A stretch of 6,220 nt of DNA from JAQBDA01 sp041301185 (GTDB taxonomy: Bacteria; Chloroflexota; Anaerolineae; Anaerolineales; UBA4823), in the NCBI GenBank assembly GCA_041301185.1, contig JBFYSV010000159.1:1-6220 (forward strand), in the 5' to 3' direction. Below the pieces are notes generated by a model. It was given only the letters and a program-made list of their open reading frames with translations. It had not been told where the DNA came from and did not search any database. The translations under genes were made by a program, and so were the position numbers. The first letter of the stretch is position 1. Each line of letters begins with the position of its first letter. Shown here one piece after another: positions 1 to 6,076 of this stretch.

Positions 1-1660
1 CGACGGTGACCAGATTGGCATCGTCCAGGTTGGACTTGTCGTTGTAGTATTCTCGCAGGTAACCCCGTGAATCTCCCCAAGAGCTGGGGTAGAAAGCGAC
101 GCGGTAGCCGCCGGGGATCAAGCCTGTGGTCGTATAGTATCCAGCGGCATCCGTCATGGCAGAGCCAGCATAGAAGCCGTAGCAGTCATAAACGTTGACG
201 CTGACATCCGGCAAGCCCTGGGGGTTGTCGTTGCCGGTGACCTGACCGGTGATGACCGCGCCCAGCGCCAGGCTGGCATCGATGCCGGTGACCATAGCCG
301 GGGCGGTGACGGTCACCGGGTCGGCGCTGAGCAGGTCGGGCTGGTCATCATAATACTCGCCGAGATACTGCTCGGAATCGCCGTAGGGATTGAACTGGAG
401 GTAATAGACACCACTCGCAAGCATGGTGAACGTATATAGACCATTGGCATCCACGCTGGTTGAGGTCACGTAATCTCCAGCAAGGTTGAGGAGGTTGACA
501 TTGACATTTTGCAGGGGCACTCCACCTACTTCAGCGGTGACAGCGCCCGTGATGCCGCCGCCTTTCTGCAGGACGGCATCGATATCCGGGGTGACGTCCG
601 GCGGGGTGACGGCAACCGGATCAGCCGAATCCTGGTCGGGCTGGTTGTTGTACCACTGGCTGATATAGGAGGCGTCGGTTCCATACTGGATGAACTGGAG
701 GTTGTAACTGCCCGGTCCCAGCTGTTGGATGCTGTATTTTCCGCTGGCATCGGTGTAGCCGGAGGTTACATAAGCTCCATCGAGCGTATAGGCATAGACG
801 CTGATATTCTCCAGCGGCAGCCCGGTGTCCTCGGCGGTGACGGTGCCGGTGATCTCTCCGCCGACTTCCAGGATGGCGTTGATAAGGGGAGTGAGCCCGC
901 CATCGGTCACAGTCACCAGGTCGGCGGTGTTCAAATCCGGCCGGTCATTGTACCATTCGGGGACGTAGTTGCCGCCGTAGTAATAGAATTCGACTTTATA
1001 ATCGCCTGGGTCCAGGTCGGTGAGGGTATATTGGCCGTTACTGTCGGTGAGGGCTGACTTAATATAGCCTCCATCCGGTGTGTAAGCTGTTGCATAGGTG
1101 AACATGATCGGCAGGCTGCTGTCGGCGGCGGTGACCACCCCGGTGATCTGCCCGGTGGCCTGGATGCCTGCCGGGGAGGGCGAAACCAGCGCCGGGCGGC
1201 GGGCCGTCTGGGCTGTTGGGGCTAGCACCAGCTCGTGGTGGATGGGGCGCTGGGCCTCAGCCGGGCTGACATGATCCAGGCTGGCGGGAGACAGGGCTAG
1301 GATGCTCTGGTCTTGAGCCAATGCTTGCAAGCGCAAGGGCTGGCCCAGTGCAGGCTGGGGCAGGTTGGATAGCACGAAGTGACCACCGGCTGAGGTAAGT
1401 GCCTGGGCAACCAGGCGCCCGGAGGGCAGCAGCGCCTGGACGAGCAGACCGGCTTGCGGCTGGGAGAGAGCATCGACCACCCCGCCGCGGATGATGAACG
1501 GAGCGGGGAAGGGGTGGAGAGCGGTGGAAGGGTTAATATGAGAGCGGGTGAGAGGACCAGGGATGGTCGTGACCCCGGGCGCGGGATGGGCGCCGGCGGG
1601 GAGGACAGCCAATAGCAGCAGGCTGACCAACAGGGTGAAGCTCCATATTCGGTTTTTCAT
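1..1660 (-). CDS. Secreted protein with tandem carboxypeptidase-regulatory-like repeats (partial, C-terminus off the left edge)
   Basis: The reverse strand reads open from an ATG at 1660-1658 to the window edge: 553 full codons, no stop. Residues 1-24 are a classical signal peptide (MKNR, then a Leu/Val-rich core, cleavage probably after PAGA). Residues about 56-150 look like a degenerate copy of the repeat domain (IIRGGVVDA... SAGGHFVLSNLP). From residue 170 four clear tandem copies follow, beginning GQITG (170), GEITG (268), GGITG (368) and AVITG (468). Each has an ITGxVT first strand, a D(A/S)xGxYT core turn, a PGxY strand and a closing W/EYYNDxPDLxxADxVTVT segment. This pattern matches carboxypeptidase regulatory-like / Cna-B-type beta-sandwich domains, which usually act as structural modules in surface proteins. 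The start is supported by GAGGAG 7 nt upstream. No catalytic domain is visible in the part seen; the missing C-terminus could hold an anchor or enzyme. The gene is divergent from the PBP gene. Gene call confident; exact role unknown. Confidence 0.9.
   Translation of the reverse strand, partial: MKNRIWSFTLLVSLLLLAVLPAGAHPAPGVTTIPGPLTRSHINPSTALHPFPAPFIIRGGVVDALSQPQAGLLVQALLPSGRLVAQALTSAGGHFVLSNLPQPALGQPLRLQALAQDQSILALSPASLDHVSPAEAQRPIHHELVLAPTAQTARRPALVSPSPAGIQATGQITGVVTAADSSLPIMFTYATAYTPDGGYIKSALTDSNGQYTLTDLDPGDYKVEFYYYGGNYVPEWYNDRPDLNTADLVTVTDGGLTPLINAILEVGGEITGTVTAEDTGLPLENISVYAYTLDGAYVTSGYTDASGKYSIQQLGPGSYNLQFIQYGTDASYISQWYNNQPDQDSADPVAVTPPDVTPDIDAVLQKGGGITGAVTAEVGGVPLQNVNVNLLNLAGDYVTSTSVDANGLYTFTMLASGVYYLQFNPYGDSEQYLGEYYDDQPDLLSADPVTVTAPAMVTGIDASLALGAVITGQVTGNDNPQGLPDVSVNVYDCYGFYAGSAMTDAAGYYTTTGLIPGGYRVAFYPSSWGDSRGYLREYYNDKSNLDDANLVTV
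2..1153 (-). repeat. Four tandem ~98-100-residue protein repeats (about 294-300 bp each)
   Basis: Inside the leftmost gene, codons 170-267, 268-367, 368-467 and 468-553 (the last cut by the window edge) align as successive copies, at about 860-1153, 560-859, 260-559 and 2-259. Shared landmarks are ITGxVT at the start, D(A/S)(N/S)GxY(T/S) near the middle, Y(Y/N)L/VxF after a PG/SG turn, and (W/Y)Y(N/D)(N/D)xPDxxSAD near the end. The copies differ at many residues, so this is an old domain array rather than a fresh DNA duplication. Confidence 0.88.
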
Positions 1661-1667
1661 TCTGATT

Positions 1668-1673
1668 CTCCTC
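1668..1673 (-). promoter_or_regulatory. Shine-Dalgarno of the leftward repeat-protein gene
   Basis: On the minus strand GAGGAG lies 7 nt before the ATG at 1660. It is a strong ribosome binding site with good spacing and fixes this start, which also places the signal peptide directly at the N-terminus. Confidence 0.85.
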
Positions 1674-1745
1674 GTTCAATGTGTGCAGAGTTGTGCAGTG
1701 CATTTTGTAATTGGCTGTCCACCCGGTAATGATAAGCATCTACGT

Positions 1746-1794
1746 GTGATTGGCTGGAGGAATCTCAACGATAATTATTAATTCAGCTAATCAC
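1746..1794. promoter_or_regulatory. Imperfect inverted repeat around an AT-rich core (possible operator)
   Basis: GTGATTGGCT (1746-1755) and AGCTAATCAC (1785-1794) are inverted copies with one mismatch in 10, separated by 29 nt that include the AT-rich 1767-1784 segment. The left arm also repeats directly as ATTGGCTG at 1710-1717. The position between divergent genes fits a regulator site, but arms this short can occur by chance. Confidence 0.3.
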
Positions 1795-1930
1795 TAAAGC
1801 AACACACCATTTGGCTAGCATACTGCCGCGAGATCAGCGCCGAGGTGTTACGGCGCCACCGCCAGGAGGCTGGCTCGAGGGAATCGTGGTTTGTTCCCTA
1901 TTGTGCAAGAGGAGAATGGGCGAGTCAATA

Positions 1931-1960
1931 AAGACATGGTTAACTGAGGTCGGTTATAAT
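1931..1960 (+). promoter_or_regulatory. Sigma70-type promoter for the PBP gene
   Basis: A perfect TATAAT -10 box lies at 1955-1960. An AAGACA at 1931-1936 (4 of 6 to TTGACA) lies 18 bp upstream. Transcription would begin near 1967, giving a leader of about 30 nt before the ATG at 1998. An imperfect dyad, GGTT...AACC (1952-1967), overlaps the -10 box and could bind a regulator, though this is weak. Confidence 0.6.
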
Positions 1961-1997
1961 CAGAACCTGACACTTTTGATTGTTGTTGACCTTTCAT

Positions 1998-4262
1998 ATG
2001 AAAAGATTACTACTGTTATTGTTTGTCGCAGTGCTGCTCGCAGCCTGTAATAGCGGAACCACACCCAACCCGAGCCAGACGCCGACGTTGGAGGTGGCAG
2101 CTACGCCATCCCCCGGCCCCGCGGCGACCGCTACCATCACGCCCACGCCCCGGCCGGATGCCCGTTCCCGGGCGGAGGACTTTCTGAACGCCTGGAAAGC
2201 CGACGATTACGCCGCCATGTACGCGCTGCTCTCCGCTGAGAGCCAGGCGACTCAAACGCTGGAAGACCTGACGAACCACATGCGCGGCGTGGCAATCGAA
2301 GCTGCCCTGGAATCCATCGATTACGAAATTCTTTCGGTAGAGGAGATGGAATCGCAAGCGGATGCCCGCTACCGGGTGACCTTTCACAGCAACCTGGTGC
2401 CCGAATTTAGCGACGAGACCGGGATGACCCTGGTGCAGGAAAACGGCGATTGGCGGGTGAAATGGGAAGATACGATTGTCATGTCGCCGCTGAGCGGGGC
2501 GAACTACCTGAGTATGAACCGCGATGATTACACGCCGGATAGGGGCACCATCTACGACCGGAATGGCGAGGTGATGGCGGGACAGTCGGACGTCTACGCG
2601 GTCGGGCTGGATATGTTCGCCTTTGACCCGGAGTTCTCCGAGCCGGTGATCAATACCCTGGCGCGGCTGAGCGGGGAGCCGGCTAGTAGCATCGAGGAGC
2701 GGATCAAGGCGGCGATCGCCAACGCCACCCAGTACCTGGCGTTTGGCGAGTATCCCGGCAGCCGGGGGATGGCTTTTGAGGGGGCTTTGAACGGCCTATC
2801 CGGGGCGACCTGGAACGCGTACGGCTCGCGCTATTACTTCGGCTCGCCCTATTTTGGCTCAGCGCCGCACGTCATCGGCTACGTGGGCCAGATGGCTGCC
2901 GAGCAGGTGGATGCCTACCGCCTCCTGGGATTCCGCAAGGATGAGCTGATCGGGCAGAGCGGCCTGGAGAAGTGGGCTGAGGCGGCCTTGCTGGGTAAGC
3001 GCGGCGGGGCGCTGTATGTACGGGATGAAAACCACCAGGCGACCCAGACCCTGGCTGAAAACCCAGCTGTGCCTTCCCAAAACATCACCACTACCCTGGA
3101 CATGGATTTGCAGATTGGGGTGCAGAACGCGATGAGCGGCCTGCCCGGCGCAGCGGTGGTGCTGGAGCGGGATACCGGGCGGGTGCTGGCGATGGCTTCC
3201 TCGCCGACCTTCAATCCGAACGGGTTCAACCCGGTGAGTATCAACTCGTTCACCGAGCTGAACGACTTGAACAACCCGCTCAGACCGCTGTATAACCGGG
3301 CGACCCAGGGACAGTACCCGCTGGGATCGGTGTTTAAGATCATCAGCATGGCAGCCGCCCTGGAGAGCGGCATCTTCAGCCCCGAATCGACATACGACTG
3401 CGGCTATTTATTCACGGATGTGCCCGGCGTCCGCAAGCAGGATTGGACTTACGAGCATTTCCTGGAAGACGAAGAGACCCAGCCGAGCGGGCTGCTGAGC
3501 CTGCCCCAGGGGCTGATCCGCTCGTGCAACCCGTGGTTTTACCATATCGGGCAGGTGTTGTACGAATCGGGCCGGCCGAATGATATCGCCAATATGGCGC
3601 GCGCCTTTGGGTTGGGCAGCCCGACCGGTATCCAGGGGGTGGAGGAGCTGCCGGGCAATGTTCCCGACCCGGTTTCGATCGAGGACGCCCTGGACCTGGC
3701 GACCGGGCAATCCACCCTGCAAGTCACGCCGCTGCAGGTAGCCAGCTTTATTGCCGCAGTCGGCAACGGCGGCACGCTGTACACGCCGCAGGTGATCGAA
3801 CGGATTGCCCCCACCAACGGCGAGCCGTCGTTCATCTTCGAGCCGGAGGTGAGCGGCAGCCTGCCGGTCACCACAGACACGTTGAAGACCATCCAAGACG
3901 CCATGCTGGGGGTGACGACCAGCCGCAACCCGGAAGGTACGGCGGAGCTTGTTTTCCGCGGCCTGCGTTACCCGGTGTACGGTAAGACCGGCACCGCTCA
4001 GACCGGGGTGGCGCCGCACGCCTGGTTTGCGGCTTTCACTGATGCGGGTGATCCCAACCGCCCGGATATTGCGGTGGCGGTGATCGCCGAGAACGCGGGC
4101 GAAGGCTCAGAGTGGGCGGCGCCGATTACGCGACGGATTATCGAGCTGTATTTCCAGGGTCGCCCGGGAAAGCTGTACCCGTGGGAGGAGAGCTACGGGG
4201 TGTGGGCGACGCCTGAGCCGCCGGAGCAGGAGCAGGAGGAAGAGGCAACCGAGGAGCCATAG
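1998..4262 (+). CDS. Lipoprotein class B penicillin-binding protein (D,D-transpeptidase) with MecA_N-like region
   Basis: A 754-residue peptidoglycan transpeptidase acting on the outer face of the cell membrane, where it cross-links stem peptides. Residues 1-17 form a lipoprotein signal with lipobox LAAC (Cys17), followed by a Thr/Pro linker to about 55. Residues about 57-160 (SRAEDFLNAWKADDYAAMY...) resemble the NTF2-like MecA_N domain. The class B dimerisation region starts at RGTIYDRNG (182-190) and includes IGQSGLEKWAE (319-329). The transpeptidase domain (about 380-720) has SVFK (nucleophile Ser444, Lys447), SCN (509-511) and KTGT (663-666), plus the conserved TPLQVA segment (near 577-582). 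All key residues are present, so it should be active. There is no glycosyltransferase domain and no PASTA repeat. The C-terminus is a Glu-rich tail. ATG 1998 is chosen because it gives MKR plus the hydrophobic core; in-frame TTG codons at 1980, 1983 and 1986 would spoil that. No clear Shine-Dalgarno precedes it. Whether it serves elongation, division or beta-lactam tolerance cannot be told from sequence. Confidence 0.93.
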   Translation: MKRLLLLLFVAVLLAACNSGTTPNPSQTPTLEVAATPSPGPAATATITPTPRPDARSRAEDFLNAWKADDYAAMYALLSAESQATQTLEDLTNHMRGVAIEAALESIDYEILSVEEMESQADARYRVTFHSNLVPEFSDETGMTLVQENGDWRVKWEDTIVMSPLSGANYLSMNRDDYTPDRGTIYDRNGEVMAGQSDVYAVGLDMFAFDPEFSEPVINTLARLSGEPASSIEERIKAAIANATQYLAFGEYPGSRGMAFEGALNGLSGATWNAYGSRYYFGSPYFGSAPHVIGYVGQMAAEQVDAYRLLGFRKDELIGQSGLEKWAEAALLGKRGGALYVRDENHQATQTLAENPAVPSQNITTTLDMDLQIGVQNAMSGLPGAAVVLERDTGRVLAMASSPTFNPNGFNPVSINSFTELNDLNNPLRPLYNRATQGQYPLGSVFKIISMAAALESGIFSPESTYDCGYLFTDVPGVRKQDWTYEHFLEDEETQPSGLLSLPQGLIRSCNPWFYHIGQVLYESGRPNDIANMARAFGLGSPTGIQGVEELPGNVPDPVSIEDALDLATGQSTLQVTPLQVASFIAAVGNGGTLYTPQVIERIAPTNGEPSFIFEPEVSGSLPVTTDTLKTIQDAMLGVTTSRNPEGTAELVFRGLRYPVYGKTGTAQTGVAPHAWFAAFTDAGDPNRPDIAVAVIAENAGEGSEWAAPITRRIIELYFQGRPGKLYPWEESYGVWATPEPPEQEQEEEATEEP

Positions 4263-4264
4263 CG

Positions 4265-4301
4265 CCCTCACCCCTGCCCCTCTCCCGCTCGCGGGAGAGG
4301 G
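4265..4301. repeat. REP-like hairpin after the PBP gene
   Basis: Starting 3 nt after the stop codon, a CCCTCACCCCTG lead-in is followed by a 10-bp perfect stem, CCCTCTCCCG (4278-4287) with CGGGAGAGGG (4292-4301), around the loop CTCG. A related element follows the next gene at 6041-6076. It could stop or stabilise transcripts, but no T-tract follows (the next bases are AGTTCATAG), so it is not a canonical intrinsic terminator. A dispersed intergenic repeat is the better description. Confidence 0.75.
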
Positions 4302-4364
4302 AGTTCATAGGGATGAGGTGGGTTTGGGGGGAAGGCGTTCTAATTCACTGCCTTTCACCTGAGG

Positions 4365-4378
4365 GCGGGAGAGGGGCA
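4365..4378 (-). repeat. Inverted half copy of the REP-like element
   Basis: GCGGGAGAGGGGCA here is the exact reverse complement of TGCCCCTCTCCCGC at 4275-4288. Beyond this arm the sequences diverge (TTCACCTGAGG precedes it here), so it looks like a decayed or truncated second copy in opposite orientation. The pair could also fold as a larger hairpin spanning 4275-4378. Confidence 0.6.
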
Positions 4379-4395
4379 AGCGCGCATGCATTGAT

Positions 4396-4467
4396 GTTGG
4401 GGCGAAGCATTTGCCGGGGGTTGTAAGAGGAGGGGAGAAGATTCGCTGGCAAATGCTTCGCCCCTAC
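4396..4467. repeat. MITE-like inverted repeat with perfect 17-bp arms
   Basis: GGGGCGAAGCATTTGCC (4399-4415) and GGCAAATGCTTCGCCCC (4448-4464) are perfect reverse complements separated by 32 nt. Past one mismatch the pairing extends two more bases on each side (4396-4397 with 4466-4467). There is no coding capacity inside. The form fits a small non-autonomous mobile element or a dispersed palindromic repeat. It ends 31 nt before the ATG of the next gene, so it sits where that gene's promoter would be expected. Confidence 0.7.
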
Positions 4468-4486
4468 GGTATTTATGCGAATTAGC

Positions 4487-4492
4487 GAGGTG
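4487..4492 (+). promoter_or_regulatory. Shine-Dalgarno deciding the start of the anchored-protein gene
   Basis: GAGGTG lies 6 nt upstream of the ATG at 4499. The in-frame ATG at 4475 has no such site before it and would place charged residues (MRISEVDR) ahead of the signal peptide, so 4499 is preferred. Confidence 0.7.
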
Positions 4493-4498
4493 GATAGG

Positions 4499-6028
4499 AT
4501 GAAGATTTGGGCGCTGGTCCTGGTATGTGTGTTCTTGCTGGCGTTGCCGGTAGTGGGGCTGGCAGATGTGGCGCCGCCGGCTCAGCCGCCGGGGTCAAAC
4601 CCGGAGCCGGGTGTGGAAGGCACGCAGGTGCGGATGGAGGCCGAGTCGGTGCTACTGGATGTGCTGGCAGGCGGTACGGACAGCCTGGGGCAGGCGCAGG
4701 TGACGGCGGAGTTCAGGATGCGCAACCTGGGTGATGCGACAGAGCAGATGGCAGCCCGTTTCCCGATCAGCGCCAACGATGGTTTCTATAATTACCCGGA
4801 GATCAAAAACCTGCAGGTGAAGGTGAACGGAAAAACGGTGCCCACCCGGCGCATCCAGGGGGAAGAGCCGTATTTCGGCGGTGAGCAGGTGCCGTGGGCG
4901 GAGTTCGATGTAACTTTTCCGCCGGGTGAGGAAGTGATTATCCGGGTGAGCTACCTGCTGGACGGCACCGGGTACTACCCATTCACGTCATTTAATTACA
5001 TCTTATCCAGCGGGGCAGGCTGGAGGGATAGCATTGGCGAGGCGGATGTGGTCGTCCGGCTGCCGTATGAGGCCAACGTCCAAAATGTTCTGCTGCCCGG
5101 CGATACAGGCTACTGGTTCACCAGCCAGGGGGCGGAGCTGGATGGCAATGAGGTGCGCTGGCATTTTGAAGACCTGGAGCCGACCCGCGAGGATAACCTG
5201 CGGGTGGAGATGGTAGCGCCCTCCCTGTGGCAGAAGGCGGTGCGGGAGCAAGCCAATGTCGAGGGCGACCCACAGGACGGGGAGGCGTGGGGCAGGCTGG
5301 CAAAGGCTTATAAGGAGAGCGCTTTCATGCCGAAAGAGATGCGCCCGGACGATGGCGGGCAGGTGCTGTTCGAGCTGAGCGAGCAGGCTTATGAAAAGTG
5401 CATCGAGCTCAAGCCCAACGATGCCGAGTGGCACGCCGGATTCGCCGAGCTGTACTATTTGCGCCACAACACCAGCCGCTGGGAAAACCCGGATGAATAT
5501 GGCTATGCCCTCAAGGCTGTGGAGCTGCTGAAACGGGCGTATGAGATCAACCCGAGATCCCCCAAGGCGCTGGAGCTGTTGGAGTATTTTGAATGGGATG
5601 AGTTTGTGATCCGAGACGGCGAGGGGTATGACTTCACTCTGCTGACGGCGACCCCCACAGCGCAGAATACATCCCCATCAGCCGCAGCACTCACCCCAAC
5701 AGCAGAGCAGCTCGGGTCGAGCATTCAAACCGCGGTGGCGGTGGCAGCACAAGCGACTGCCCATACGCCTACCACGACGGTGGCAGCGCAAGCGACTGCC
5801 CATACGCCTACCACGGCAGCGGAGGCGACGGAGACCGCCAGGGCTAGCTTGACGCCGGTCAACCAGGCGCCAACCACCACCCAGGCGATGGTGGGTGAAG
5901 CGACCTCAACGCCGGCAGGAACCGATGAAGGGGGAAATAGCGGGCTGCTCAACAGCTTATGCGGATCGGTGCTGATTATTCCGCTGGCGGGGGTGGTTGT
6001 GTTCTCCAGGCGGAGATGGATGAGGTAA
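4499..6028 (+). CDS. Exported, C-terminally anchored protein: beta-rich N-domain (DUF4424-like?), TPR-like helices, Thr/Ala-rich stalk
   Basis: 509 residues. A signal peptide spans 1-22 (MKIW, hydrophobic core, cleavage likely after VGLA). Residues about 42-243 form a beta-rich domain (VRMEAESVLLDVL... QAQVTAEFRMRNLGD... ARFPIS... PPGEEVIIRVSYLLDG). It recalls exported DUF4424-type domains, in which a receptor-like strand pattern is followed by a 'FP' motif; that match is from memory and tentative. Residues about 256-362 are helical and TPR-like (AWGRLAKAYKES; AYEKCIELKPNDAEWHAGFAELYY; LLKRAYEINPRSPKALELLEYF). A low-complexity Thr/Ala/Pro stalk (about 382-475) contains two copies of VAAQATAHTPTT. 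It ends with a membrane segment (482-502) and an SRRRWMR tail, a topology that puts the main domains outside the cell. A Cys-Gly pair (488-489) lies at the start of the membrane segment. Function unknown; no catalytic motif seen. Tandem GC-rich repeats flank the gene on both sides. Confidence 0.85.
   Translation: MKIWALVLVCVFLLALPVVGLADVAPPAQPPGSNPEPGVEGTQVRMEAESVLLDVLAGGTDSLGQAQVTAEFRMRNLGDATEQMAARFPISANDGFYNYPEIKNLQVKVNGKTVPTRRIQGEEPYFGGEQVPWAEFDVTFPPGEEVIIRVSYLLDGTGYYPFTSFNYILSSGAGWRDSIGEADVVVRLPYEANVQNVLLPGDTGYWFTSQGAELDGNEVRWHFEDLEPTREDNLRVEMVAPSLWQKAVREQANVEGDPQDGEAWGRLAKAYKESAFMPKEMRPDDGGQVLFELSEQAYEKCIELKPNDAEWHAGFAELYYLRHNTSRWENPDEYGYALKAVELLKRAYEINPRSPKALELLEYFEWDEFVIRDGEGYDFTLLTATPTAQNTSPSAAALTPTAEQLGSSIQTAVAVAAQATAHTPTTTVAAQATAHTPTTAAEATETARASLTPVNQAPTTTQAMVGEATSTPAGTDEGGNSGLLNSLCGSVLIIPLAGVVVFSRRRWMR
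5741..5818 (+). repeat. Two 39-bp in-frame tandem repeats in the stalk coding region
   Basis: 5741-5779 and 5780-5818 match at 36 of 39 positions and encode VAAQATAHTPTT twice, each followed by one further residue (T, then A). The near-identity at DNA level, including codon third positions, points to a recent duplication by slippage. The unit length is a multiple of 3, so stalk length can change without breaking the frame. Confidence 0.85.
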
Positions 6029-6040
6029 GGGCAGTGCTTG

Positions 6041-6076
6041 CCCTCACCCTGCCCTCTCCCATTTATGGGAGAGGGG
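6041..6076. repeat. REP-like hairpin after the anchored-protein gene
   Basis: From 12 nt past the stop codon, CCCTCACCCTG leads into a 10-bp stem, CCCTCTCCCA (6052-6061) with TGGGAGAGGG (6066-6075), around the loop TTTA. It is the same family as the element at 4265-4301. As there, it sits just after a gene, lacks a following T-tract, and may act as a transcript end or stabiliser. Confidence 0.75.

Larger units (their letters stand above)
1661..1997. other. Divergent intergenic region, no gene seen
   Basis: This 337-bp stretch separates the leftward repeat-protein gene from the rightward PBP gene and must hold both promoters. I find a credible rightward promoter at 1931-1960. For the leftward gene there is only an AT-rich patch (about 1767-1784) with no convincing -35/-10 pair. 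Short reading frames that cross it are unsupported by ribosome binding sites or recognisable protein sequence. TTGGCT occurs at 1711-1716, 1750-1755 and 1811-1816, and an imperfect inverted repeat lies at 1746-1794. Confidence 0.7.
4263..4498. other. Repeat-rich spacer between the PBP gene and the anchored-protein gene
   Basis: This 236-bp gap contains three structures and no gene: a GC-rich hairpin directly after the PBP stop, an inverted half copy of the same element, and a 17-bp perfect inverted repeat just upstream of the next gene. It argues against tight translational coupling of the two rightward genes. Confidence 0.75.

Noticed and set aside
509..1057. A 182-codon plus-strand reading frame
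   Set aside because: It lies opposite the leftward repeat gene, which has a signal peptide, a strong ribosome binding site and clear domain repeats. The plus-strand product only mirrors those repeats.
1811..2050. A 79-codon plus-strand frame entering the PBP gene, with AAGAGGAG before an internal ATG near 1917
   Set aside because: The spacing from AAGAGGAG to that ATG is only 1 nt, the product is unrecognisable, and it overlaps the PBP promoter and signal-peptide coding sequence.
3408..4019. A 203-codon minus-strand frame inside the PBP gene
   Set aside because: It is antisense to the transpeptidase domain containing the SCN motif; the GC-rich codon pattern leaves long open antisense frames.
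4278..4301. Intrinsic (rho-independent) terminator for the PBP gene
   Set aside because: The stem is strong, but no T-run follows and similar elements occur elsewhere in the window, so I call it a REP-like repeat. A role in ending transcripts remains possible.
4447..4475. Promoter with TGGCAA / TATTTA upstream of the anchored-protein gene
   Set aside because: The -35 matches only 3 of 6 and lies inside the inverted-repeat arm; too weak to annotate.
4263..4498. CRISPR array or small RNA gene in the repeat-rich spacer
   Set aside because: There are no regularly spaced direct repeats with unique spacers, and no recognisable tRNA, riboswitch or other RNA fold beyond the inverted repeats.
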